DNA of 5,806 bases from Nannocystaceae bacterium (GCA_016763875.1 JAESSZ010000087.1:1-5806), one strand, 5' to 3'. Counted from the stretch's first letter, positions 1-5,767 are shown. The notes: generated from the sequence alone by a model not told the origin. Numbers and translations are program-made.

Positions 1-1
1 C

Positions 2-514
2 TATGTGCTACGCCACCGCACCCTGCGGGCGCTGCTAGAGGACAGCAGCCGGGACGAGCTTGAGGCCGTGAGCGAAGCCATCGCCCAGGCGACCCACCCC
101 CTACGGGTGGAGTCATGGCAGGGGTTGGAGCTGCCCTACCCCGATCGCTGGGATGCCTTACGTGCCCTGCTGGATACGCGGCTGGAGCAGCTTCGCCGGC
201 TAGCCTTCGGGGGGGAACACCAATCCCAACCCTGCGCCGGTCATGTCGGAGTAGGTATACGGATTGATCAGCCCGCCGATGACGTCGATGTCGTTGGTGT
301 TGGGGTCAACCTTGTAAGCCTCGCTGGCGTCGCGGTCGACGACCCAGACGAAGCCGTCGACGTCGATGCTCACCCCGACCGGGCTGCTGCATCCCGGCAG
401 CGGGATACCAGGGTCGGCCACAGTCTGAGCCGCCACATCGAACTTGACGAGGCTGCAGCTGTCGTTGCCGGCGATCCATGCGAAACCATCGGTGTCGATG
501 GCCAGCCCGCGTAG
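2..514 (+). CDS. 3' part of an unrecognised plus-strand gene, cut by the left edge
   Basis: The frame is open from the left edge, so the true start lies outside the window (a GTG at position 5 is only an internal codon candidate). Residues encoded up to about position 199 look like real protein: Leu/Glu/Arg-rich, helical, containing LRALLEDSSRDELEAVSEAI and later RWDALRALLDTRLEQLRRLA. The codons include cta and tta, which the neighbours rarely use. Beyond position 200 the frame continues to a TAG at 512-514, but there it is the exact antisense of the lipoprotein gene's codons, so residues after about 66 are probably not selected protein. A TAG one frame over at 201-203 would end the gene at the lipoprotein's own stop, so a single-base frame slip is possible. 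I do not recognise the family. The plus-strand segment 2-199 is likely coding; the end coordinate is uncertain. Confidence 0.35.
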   Translation, partial: YVLRHRTLRALLEDSSRDELEAVSEAIAQATHPLRVESWQGLELPYPDRWDALRALLDTRLEQLRRLAFGGEHQSQPCAGHVGVGIRIDQPADDVDVVGVGVNLVSLAGVAVDDPDEAVDVDAHPDRAAASRQRDTRVGHSLSRHIELDEAAAVVAGDPCETIGVDGQPA

Positions 515-1597
515 GCGCGAGGGCCCCGGGTTGCCGTGGTCGACGAAGGTCTCGGAGGCAACGTCGAAGTGGGTCAGTCGCCCGTCGTAGCCGGCCAGCC
601 ACGGGTTGCCAGCGGCATCGAGCGCGAGCCCGTACGCGTTGTGGCTCGAGTTGTCCCAGCGATCGACGTCGAGCGTCACCCCATCCACGCGGATGAGCGT
701 GCTCCACGTGCCCAGCGCCCAGAAGTTATTGTCGCCATCCACGGCACCGCCATACGTGCCGTGACCCCAGCGACCGTCCCACTCGGGTACGGTCACCTCT
801 GCGTCGGTCTCCCCGGTCGCACCGTCGAGGCGACGAAGGATCACCGTGTCGTTCGGCATGTCGCGCCAGCCGACCCAAACCCGAGGTGCCGGCGGGTCGC
901 AAATATCCTGGACGGGCTCGCCCACGTCCCACGCAACCGCGCGCGGACCTCCGGTGTGGTTGTCGCCAGAGAAAGGAAGGTCGAGATGCCAGCGGACACA
1001 TTCGTCTTCGCCCCACGGGAGCACGTTGTCCGCCCCCGAAGAGGTCCGAATCTCGCCGTCGTCGTCGGCGTCGACGCAGTCAGCAAGGCGCCCAGCGATG
1101 CTCGCAATGCTGCCCCCGCGGTTGCCGACGGCGACGTCGCCCTGCAGGTTCACCGAGGTTCGCGACGGGTCGGGGTTGTCCTCCGGACCGGTTGCGTAGC
1201 GCGCCAGCTCGGCCCCGGTGCGGGTGTCGATTTTGGAGACGGTGCCTTCCGGCGAGTTGGCGATCCAGATCGTCGAGAAGTCATACGCGCTGGCCCCCGG
1301 ACAAGTCGGTGGTCCTTCCTGCACCCCGACGTCGTACCGCAGCCCCGAGCCCTCGCTGCCCTCCGCGTCGCCATCGGGCGATGCGCTGCTTTGCGAGCCG
1401 CCGCCGCCGCTGCCTTCGACGCGCCCCGCACCATCGCCGTGGGCCTCAGTCGTCGACGTCGCCAGCTGGATGCCGCCGGAGTCCTCCGAGCCGCCGCCCG
1501 AGCCGCTGCCTTCGCCCCCGCCGACACACCCGAACGCCGGTCCCCAGACCAACGCAGCGAATGCCCACCCCACACCTCGACTGCTCCGTGTCCGCAT
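200..1597 (-). CDS. Secreted lipoprotein with Vgb-lyase/NHL-type beta-propeller repeats
   Basis: The product is 465 residues. An Arg-rich N-terminus and hydrophobic stretch (residues 9-20) lead to a lipobox-like AFGC with Cys24, suggesting lipidation and membrane anchoring. Asp is absent at +2, so outer-membrane sorting is likely. Residues 25-95 are a Gly/Ser/Glu/Asp low-complexity tether. The remainder holds blade-like repeats of the form W-[ILV]-A-x(5-7)-V-x-K-[IF]-D: WIANSPEGTVSKID (111-124), FWALGTWSTLIRVD (292-305), PWLAGYDGRLTHFD (332-345), AWIAGNDSCSLVKFD (373-387) and VWVVDRDASEAYKVD (417-431). This pattern is typical of virginiamycin-B-lyase-like and NHL propellers. An insertion at 173-200 carries DADDDGEI, a possible calcium loop, bracketed by Cys174 and Cys200. 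Lyase activity is not implied; a surface binding or scaffold role is more likely. The ATG at 1597 is chosen because of the strong upstream Shine-Dalgarno. The fold class is fairly sure, the function is unknown. Confidence 0.88.
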   Translation of the reverse strand: MRTRSSRGVGWAFAALVWGPAFGCVGGGEGSGSGGGSEDSGGIQLATSTTEAHGDGAGRVEGSGGGGSQSSASPDGDAEGSEGSGLRYDVGVQEGPPTCPGASAYDFSTIWIANSPEGTVSKIDTRTGAELARYATGPEDNPDPSRTSVNLQGDVAVGNRGGSIASIAGRLADCVDADDDGEIRTSSGADNVLPWGEDECVRWHLDLPFSGDNHTGGPRAVAWDVGEPVQDICDPPAPRVWVGWRDMPNDTVILRRLDGATGETDAEVTVPEWDGRWGHGTYGGAVDGDNNFWALGTWSTLIRVDGVTLDVDRWDNSSHNAYGLALDAAGNPWLAGYDGRLTHFDVASETFVDHGNPGPSRLRGLAIDTDGFAWIAGNDSCSLVKFDVAAQTVADPGIPLPGCSSPVGVSIDVDGFVWVVDRDASEAYKVDPNTNDIDVIGGLINPYTYSDMTGAGLGLVFPPEG

Positions 1598-1603
1598 CGA
1601 TCT

Positions 1604-1609
1604 CTCCTC
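1604..1609 (-). promoter_or_regulatory. Ribosome binding site of the lipoprotein gene
   Basis: On the minus strand GAGGAG lies six bases (AGATCG) before the ATG at 1597, which fixes that start. The GGAG part could pair with a CTCC just upstream (plus-strand 1611-1614) across a three-base loop. That four-pair stem is too weak to call a regulatory element. Confidence 0.75.
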
Positions 1610-1890
1610 GGGAGCGCGAGGCGTATCGCCACCGCGTCCGCTGTGCCATCGGTCACCGTGTCGGGTGGCTTGAAGGTGGGCCGAGGCTCAATTTGGAACG
1701 CCCACAGCGGTGATGCGGGGCAGGGCTCAAGAACCGGCCTGCACTGGACGGTGGAGTCCGGTTTGGGGCTGCAGCCGACGGCAGGCTTGTTCAGAACTTG
1801 TCACGGCGGCAGGCGCGAAGTTCGAGCTGCGGCTACCCCAGACGGGCGGTCCGAGCGGCTCGGCGGTGGCGCTGACACAGGACCGCGAAC

Positions 1891-1908
1891 GCAGTTCTTT
1901 TGAACTGC
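1891..1908. repeat. Perfect inverted repeat upstream of the membrane-protein gene
   Basis: GCAGTTC-TTTT-GAACTGC is a perfect seven-base stem with a four-base loop, ending 22 bases before the ATG at 1931. Its location fits an operator for the downstream gene or a hairpin in its 5' leader. No T-run follows on either strand, so it does not look like an intrinsic terminator. A further GAAC at 1887-1890 makes overlapping half-sites. The structure is certain; the regulatory role is inferred from position only. Confidence 0.55.
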
Positions 1909-1930
1909 CGCTTCGCGTAGGCTCCGCTCC

Positions 1931-2317
1931 ATGCCCGCTTGGGTCAAGGTTGTTCTGCTCGCCGCCGCGCCCGTGGTGCTGGGCTGGGCAGCAACTGCGA
2001 CCGGCGTGCTCCCCATGGGCTCCAAGTACACAGGCGCGTTGTGGGCGTTCAGCCCGATCGTGGCCTACCAGCTTACCTCGCTGCGGGCCCGATGGATCCT
2101 CGCCGCGTTTGTCATGGCGCTGGCCGGCAATCACATCATTGTTGCGTATGTACTGCTACCGGCCATGCCGGCCACGCCGGGCGCGTCGGTGCCACTCGAG
2201 GTCATGGCCATCACCGCGACTTTGATGATGAGTGCAGCATGCGGTCTCGGGTTCCTGGTCGGGCACTCGACCCGCCGCAAACAACACGCGGCAGCGCCCC
2301 CACCGAGCCGCCCGTAG
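1931..2317 (+). CDS. Small multi-pass inner-membrane protein of unknown function
   Basis: The product is 128 residues and almost wholly hydrophobic, with three or four membrane segments at about 5-27, 35-49 (short, the least certain), 54-77 and 88-110. A basic, proline-rich tail (HSTRRKQ, then APPPSRP) follows, which by the positive-inside rule would be cytoplasmic. Charged residues are nearly absent from the helices, and the loop LTSLRARW between segments two and three is also basic. There is no signal peptide separate from the first helix and no catalytic motif that I recognise. The ATG at 1931 is the first possible start after the upstream inverted repeat. No Shine-Dalgarno precedes it, so translation may rely on a short or leaderless mRNA. 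The gene stands alone, divergent from the lipoprotein gene and convergent with the TrhA-like gene. The reading frame is plausible from its coherent membrane topology. Confidence 0.7.
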   Translation: MPAWVKVVLLAAAPVVLGWAATATGVLPMGSKYTGALWAFSPIVAYQLTSLRARWILAAFVMALAGNHIIVAYVLLPAMPATPGASVPLEVMAITATLMMSAACGLGFLVGHSTRRKQHAAAPPPSRP

Positions 2318-2609
2318 ACTCAGGCCCTCCCCGCCGTCCACAATGTCCGTGAGACGCGCCCCGATCGGCCGCGGGGGATCCTGGTCAGCGGCAACGACCC
2401 TGGCAGATAGAAGACTCCACTACGAGACCGACCCAGACGACCCGTTTCCCGCCGGATCGAACAAGTTCGATGATCGAATCACCCCCAGCGTGATGGGGAT
2501 CGTCGCGATTGTGCGTAGCGTTCGGCGGTGGCGAAGAGACCGACACCGTTTCCGCGTCTCCGGCGGTGCACGCTTGAGTTCTGCAGTGAACCCGGCTGAA
2601 CCGAAACAT
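2318..2609. other. Convergent intergenic gap
   Basis: This 292-bp gap lies between the 3' ends of two convergent genes. Small frames here have non-protein-like composition and lack a ribosome binding site. The only clear structure is the dyad at 2456-2471. A loose CCCC/GGGG pairing around 2482-2500 is imperfect and lacks a T-run. No intrinsic terminator is evident for either gene. Confidence 0.5.
2456..2471. repeat. 16-bp inverted repeat in the convergent gap
   Basis: ATCGAAC-AA-GTTCGAT is a perfect dyad with seven-base arms. As RNA it could form a six-pair stem with a CAAG tetraloop. No U-tract follows in either direction, so a rho-independent terminator is not supported. The core shares GAAC/GTTC half-sites with the repeat at 1891-1908, but in the opposite arm order. 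Function unknown. Confidence 0.45.
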
Positions 2610-3293
2610 CTAGACGACTGCGGTGGCGACGAGCGCGAAGTGGGTGGCCGCTGCGAGGATGACGAACACATGGAAGATCTCGTGGTAGCCAAACACCCGA
2701 GGCGACGGGTTGGGCCACTGCAATGCGTACGCGAGCGCGCCCACTGAATAGAGCACCCCGCCGGCTGCGAGAAGACCGACGCCAAGCGCGCCCATGGTCG
2801 CGTACAGATGCGGGACAATGAGAACCCCCACCCAACTGACGGCCAAGTAGATCAGCGCCCGCAGCCACTTTGGAGCGCCGCCCCAGAACAAGGTGATGGC
2901 GATTCCGATGCCAGCCATTACGAACAATGTTGCGAAGAGGGTCCCTACGTCCCGGCTGCGGCAGGCGACGAGGCAAAGCGGGGTCCAGGTGCCGACGATG
3001 AGGACAAAGATCATCGCGTGGTCGAGCTTGCGCATGCGCGCGTACCAGGGCGGCTTCCAGTGGACACGGTGGTACAGGGCGCTGGTCCCCATGCACGCGG
3101 GAACACTCAGGGCGTAGACGAGGGTGGGCCAACGGGCAGCGGGCGCGGCGGCCAACACGAGCCACACGCCAGCGAGCACGAACGGGATCAACGCCCACCG
3201 ATGGAGCACGCCCCGCATGGAGGGGCGCTCGGCGTAGCTGACGGGTCGGTCGCTCACGGTCCACGGAGTGTGGCGCACCTGGCTCGCAGTCAC
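2610..3293 (-). CDS. Hemolysin III / TrhA (PAQR superfamily) integral membrane protein
   Basis: The product is 227 residues with seven hydrophobic helices at about 32-50, 57-76, 92-110, 117-137, 143-162, 168-190 and 205-225, the usual size and topology of the family. Signature residues are all present: RPSMRGVLHRW before helix 1, S71-ALY-H75 at the end of helix 2, KLDH (D91, H92) before helix 3, and H204-EIF-H208 in helix 7, with H218 further on. In PAQR proteins the Ser, Asp and His set forms the metal-binding, hydrolase-like site. Bacterial members (TrhA/YqfA, hemolysin III) have been linked to membrane-lipid homeostasis, and the hemolysin name rests on heterologous expression, so toxicity should not be assumed. 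The start is a GTG at 3293 without a clear Shine-Dalgarno; Met26 would leave too little before helix 1 but is possible. The gene follows the peptidase gene by 105 bp on the same strand, and read-through transcription is plausible. Confidence 0.93.
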   Translation of the reverse strand: MTASQVRHTPWTVSDRPVSYAERPSMRGVLHRWALIPFVLAGVWLVLAAAPAARWPTLVYALSVPACMGTSALYHRVHWKPPWYARMRKLDHAMIFVLIVGTWTPLCLVACRSRDVGTLFATLFVMAGIGIAITLFWGGAPKWLRALIYLAVSWVGVLIVPHLYATMGALGVGLLAAGGVLYSVGALAYALQWPNPSPRVFGYHEIFHVFVILAAATHFALVATAVV

Positions 3294-3398
3294 ATCATGG
3301 TTTCGCGATCGCCCGCTGATGAACTCGGCGCCACGAGGAGCGCGCGGCCCACGGCTGAACGCGATCCGGATCCGAACAAAGCCACAACTCGGTTGTTG

Positions 3399-4811
3399 TT
3401 AGCTATCGCGCGTGAGGCTCTCAAGACGGCTCCTGACTGACGGAGCCAGTGATTCGCCGTCGGCCGCGTTCGCATTGAGTGTCTGCCATGCTGCGACGGC
3501 CCGGCTCGCCTTGAACCGACGGCCGATTGCCTCAACCAAGGCCTCCCAATCCCCGAGCGTGGTAGGTGACTCCTTACGGGTTGCCGCAACGACCTCATGA
3601 CTCGGGACCAGCAACTCCGCCGCAAAGGCGTTGGCCCGCTGCTCGGGACGGCGAGGTAGACGGCCACCAAGCACTTCGACCAGGGGGAGCGAGCTGTCGC
3701 GGTCGAGCAGCAGATGGCAGAGTTCGTGGGCCAGCGTGGTGCGTCGCCCCCTCGGTCCCTTTGAGTGCACGCCACTCGAGTTCACAAGTACGGCCGGGCC
3801 GTGCTTGGGTCCAAACACCGCAATCGCGTCGAGACTGTCGGTCTTGAGATCAACGTCGCTCACCGTGACGTCCAGGCTCGCTAGGATGGCCTCTATGTCG
3901 ATGCAGCCCTGTTCGTCGACGTGCCCAAGTTCGGGACGCATGGCTCGTGCGGTCGCGTAGCCCTCAAGGAAAGCTCTGTCCCTGGGCCGGAGGTGCTCTT
4001 GTGCCTTGCGCGAGAGTGCATCGAGTTTCCCGGTCTGGGAGTGGGGGACGCTTTCGATCGACGCAAGCAACTTCTCGAATGAGGTTGTGTCCAGGAGCGA
4101 CCCGGCCATGCGTGCGGCAGCGAAGACCTCAAGTTGACCCCAGCCTCCGGGATCGTCTGGCAGCCGGCCTCGAAGAGTGGACCAATGGGAACTCGGGAGC
4201 GACGCCGCGAACTCGAGGAGGAATTTCTCAGTCACGCTCGCGCGCTGCTCCCAATCTGCGATAGCGCGCACGGATCGAGGGTCCTCGGCTCCGTCCAAGC
4301 GTGTGAGCAGAGCCGACGCGATGGACTCAAGCGCTTGAGTTACGTCCTCGAATGGGAGCGTGGTGGTACCGAAGCGAGTCGTGAGTGAGCAACTCAACCC
4401 CTCCCGCAGAATGCGGATAGGGGGCGCAATAGCACCGCGGAGTGCGCTCGCCATGTCATGGTGCTCGACGAAGGAGACAACGTCTTCGTGAAGTGCCGCT
4501 GCTGCAGCTGGATGCATGTCTTCGCGTCTGGTCTCGAACGCGTCCTCAAGCACGAGCGGGTTGCGTGGAGCGAGACCTTCTGGATAGGTCTCTTCCCAGA
4601 GTAGGAAACGCCACGATTCGGCAAGGAACTCAAGAAGCTCGATCCACGTCCACTCGAATGGCTCGTCTGGGCTGCCCCACACTACGTGTCCACCAACCTC
4701 GAGTGTCGCTGCACCGCGCGTGCGGGACTCGGCGTCTCCGTCCGCAGGTTCCGCCCACTTGACGGAGAACCGGAGTGACTCTGCGTTGCCGATGTGGGTT
4801 ACCGCAGCCAT
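3399..4811 (-). CDS. ImmA/IrrE-type (M78/DUF955) zinc metallopeptidase with long N-terminal extension
   Basis: The product is 470 residues. The C-terminal third is an ImmA/IrrE domain: a beta segment AVLVNSS (340-346), then RRTTLAHELCHLLLD with the zinc signature H362-E363-x-x-H366, then RRPEQRANAFAAELLVP (387-403), whose E390 is the likely third ligand. A helical end (VEAIGRRFKASRAVAAW) is typical of the family. Family members cleave specific partners, such as a phage-type repressor (ImmA) or DdrO (the Deinococcus IrrE system). Roughly residues 1-300 are not part of that domain: 10-48 look beta-stranded, 49-75 are Trp-rich (WGSPDEPFEWTWIELL, then WRFLLWEE), and 90-300 are mainly helical. No helix-turn-helix is evident, unlike many XRE-ImmA fusions. 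The frame is open to 4958, but the ATG at 4811 is chosen because GAGGAG sits eight bases upstream and the extra 49 codons only retrace the upstream gene. The gene overlaps that gene by 13 bp. The peptidase call is firm; the substrate is unknown. Confidence 0.92.
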   Translation of the reverse strand: MAAVTHIGNAESLRFSVKWAEPADGDAESRTRGAATLEVGGHVVWGSPDEPFEWTWIELLEFLAESWRFLLWEETYPEGLAPRNPLVLEDAFETRREDMHPAAAAALHEDVVSFVEHHDMASALRGAIAPPIRILREGLSCSLTTRFGTTTLPFEDVTQALESIASALLTRLDGAEDPRSVRAIADWEQRASVTEKFLLEFAASLPSSHWSTLRGRLPDDPGGWGQLEVFAAARMAGSLLDTTSFEKLLASIESVPHSQTGKLDALSRKAQEHLRPRDRAFLEGYATARAMRPELGHVDEQGCIDIEAILASLDVTVSDVDLKTDSLDAIAVFGPKHGPAVLVNSSGVHSKGPRGRRTTLAHELCHLLLDRDSSLPLVEVLGGRLPRRPEQRANAFAAELLVPSHEVVAATRKESPTTLGDWEALVEAIGRRFKASRAVAAWQTLNANAADGESLAPSVRSRLESLTRDS

Positions 4812-5212
4812 CGTTCGATCTCCTCTACGCAGCCCTTCGACGAGGCGACTTCTCGTATCGCCTCGTGCAGCGTTTCCGGAACCTGGCGGCTCTGATCGTC
4901 TTCCGGAAACCCGTGATAGGAGCGTCCAGGGATCGTCGGCATGGCGCGGTATAGCCACCCGTCATGGACGGCGTAGAGGCGTTGCGGGTAGTCGCGGGTC
5001 CAGCCTCGCGGTGACCAGGCGATAGCTCCCTGGAGGAGCTCCTCGGCTTGCTCCATCGTCATGGAACTCGGACACTTTGCAACACGCACGGTTCCAGGAC
5101 CTTTTCGCTTCGGAACATCAACGAACCCTGGCTCGTCGTAGTCCCACTTGTGCTTCTTCTTTGGCTCTTCCGGCTGGTAGAGCCAGCACTCAACTTGCGG
5201 CGTGGGCCCCAT
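4799..5212 (-). CDS. Unknown 137-residue protein, operon partner of the ImmA/IrrE peptidase
   Basis: I do not recognise the family. The soluble product begins with a short ECWLYQP strand, then a lysine-rich polar stretch (EEPKKKHKWDYDEPG, 15-29) and a basic segment with Cys9 and Cys47. A helix follows at 51-65 (MTMEQAEELLQGAIA), then an aromatic, probably beta-hairpin core (QRLYAVHDGWLYRAMPTIPG, 77-96; SYHGFPEDD, 98-106). The end is a C-terminal helix with EEIERWLR. There is no signal peptide, membrane segment or helix-turn-helix. The TAA stop at 4799-4801 lies beyond the peptidase start, giving a 13-bp overlap and probable translational coupling. The ATG at 5212 lacks a Shine-Dalgarno; a TATACT box just upstream fits a leaderless transcript. 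By analogy with ImmA/IrrE pairs it may be the cleavage substrate, regulator or delivery partner of the peptidase, which is inference from context only. Confidence 0.8.
   Translation of the reverse strand: MGPTPQVECWLYQPEEPKKKHKWDYDEPGFVDVPKRKGPGTVRVAKCPSSMTMEQAEELLQGAIAWSPRGWTRDYPQRLYAVHDGWLYRAMPTIPGRSYHGFPEDDQSRQVPETLHEAIREVASSKGCVEEIERWLR
4820..4825 (-). promoter_or_regulatory. Ribosome binding site deciding the peptidase start
   Basis: GAGGAG on the minus strand lies eight bases before the ATG at 4811. It sits inside the last codons of the 137-residue gene, so ribosomes finishing that gene can re-initiate here. This argues against the longer frame beginning at 4958. Confidence 0.8.
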
Positions 5213-5221
5213 GTCAGACGG

Positions 5222-5227
5222 AGTATA
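5222..5227 (-). promoter_or_regulatory. Candidate -10 element (TATACT) for the two-gene unit
   Basis: On the minus strand TATACT (five of six with TATAAT) lies nine bases before the ATG at 5212. Transcription would start within a few bases of the start codon, giving a leaderless mRNA, which fits the missing Shine-Dalgarno. The region 17-18 bases upstream has no good TTGACA match (about GTTCCG), so the call rests on the -10 box and its position. Confidence 0.35.
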
Positions 5228-5498
5228 CGCTGCGCGCCGGCCGCGGAACGGCGCGTTCGCGGGTCATGCTTCCAGGCCCCGGTCTTGTGGAAGGCGCGCA
5301 CAGGGGACGCAGGTGTGTTGCGTGCGTCGCGCATGACGCGCGTAGGCCAGCTTCTGTCTGGCTGCGCGGTCTCGATGTGGCATCAGAGCCAGCACATGCA
5401 ACCGCGTTCGTGCGTCAGCGCCGCGCGGCCGGCGATCACGACCGGACGCGCTTGGCCATGTTGATCGACGGCGAAGTTCGACAGTACCTTTGAGGGGA

Positions 5499-5520
5499 GG
5501 GCGGGTCCTCGCACCCGCTC
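5499..5520. repeat. GC-rich hairpin
   Basis: The arms GGGCGGGT and ACCCGCTC pair over eight positions, including one G-T, around a six-base loop CCTCGC. No T-run follows on either strand, so it is not a standard intrinsic terminator. It could be a structured transcript end or a chance GC stem. Confidence 0.35.
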
Positions 5521-5767
5521 GGACGGCTCCCGTGCTCGGGCCAAAGCGAACGCTGCATCGGCTCGATGGCTCGGTCGCGCGACGCCTAGGGCGATGACCG
5601 GTTTGGGGAGCCCAGTCCAACGCACCAGTGACGCTTTGCCGTGCCCTCGGTGACGAAGCGAATCACGAGAGCATTGTAGCCGATCTGTGTTGTGTCTTGA
5701 GCGTGCCGTGTCGGCGTCGTTACCCCCTTTTGGCTACTGCGACCCAAGGCGTGCCACGGCGCGTCGG

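Larger units (their letters stand above)
1598..1930. other. Divergent intergenic region with clustered GTTC/GAAC half-sites
   Basis: This 333-bp gap separates the minus-strand lipoprotein gene from the plus-strand membrane-protein gene and must carry both promoters. I find no convincing -35/-10 pair for either direction. It contains the GGCTGCAGCC palindrome at 1767-1776, the odd palindrome GTTCAGAAC at 1789-1797, a GTTC at 1820-1823, GAAC-GCA-GTTC at 1887-1897 and the 18-bp inverted repeat at 1891-1908. Open frames crossing the region are Arg/Pro-rich or antisense continuations of the lipoprotein gene, so no gene is called. Confidence 0.6.
5213..5767. other. 555-bp region without a supportable gene
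   Basis: Open frames on both strands here are short, rich in Arg, Pro and Ala, and lack ribosome binding sites. The best minus-strand frame (5383-5625, 80 residues, with PSKVLSNFAVDQHGQARPVV) shows no family I recognise. A plus-strand frame ending at 5493 (LAMLIDGEVRQYL) is equally unconvincing. The region holds a GC-rich hairpin at 5499-5520 and a GTCGCGCGAC palindrome at 5574-5583. It may be a promoter region, a decayed gene or an intergenic spacer. No tRNA or insertion-sequence ends were seen. Confidence 0.5.

Noticed and set aside
886..1713. 275-codon Arg/Pro-rich plus-strand frame
   Set aside because: Extreme Arg/Pro/Ser composition typical of a shadow frame in GC-rich DNA.
1777..1794. 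Myxobacterial LexA-like box ending in GTTCAG
   Set aside because: Compared with the published M. xanthus pattern as I remember it, several fixed positions mismatch, including the CT at the start. Also, the dyad at 1891-1908 does not match a standard SOS box: its arms run GTTC-N4-GAAC, the reverse of GAAC-N4-GTTC.
536..1903. 455-codon open frame on the plus strand across the lipoprotein gene
   Set aside because: It lies opposite the lipoprotein gene, has low-complexity Arg/Ala/Val composition and no ribosome binding site. The minus strand has a signal peptide, propeller repeats and a strong Shine-Dalgarno.
2385..2609. 74-codon minus-strand frame whose ATG directly follows the TrhA-like gene's stop
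   Set aside because: The adjacency is attractive, but there is no ribosome binding site and the peptide has no coherent hydrophobic or domain pattern.
2232..2747. 171-codon plus-strand frame bridging the convergent gap
   Set aside because: It starts inside the membrane-protein gene, runs antisense into the TrhA-like gene and has no domain-like composition.
2479..3264. 261-codon minus-strand frame overlapping the TrhA-like gene
   Set aside because: Arg-rich shadow of a well-supported seven-helix membrane protein.
3375..3400. Hairpin just after the peptidase stop (ACAAC-TCG-GTTGT) as a terminator
   Set aside because: Only a five-pair stem, with no U-run beyond a short TTTGTT; too weak to call.
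4812..4958. Extra 49 N-terminal codons of the peptidase frame
   Set aside because: They overlap the upstream gene entirely, are Arg/Gly/Ser-rich, and the ATG at 4811 has an ideal Shine-Dalgarno.
5494..5501. GGGGAGGG, matching the FtsK-orienting pattern GGGNAGGG
   Set aside because: A single copy in GC-rich DNA is expected by chance and carries no weight in a window this small.
5264..5620. 118-codon minus-strand frame upstream of the peptidase unit
   Set aside because: Arg-dominated composition, no ribosome binding site and no recognisable motif.
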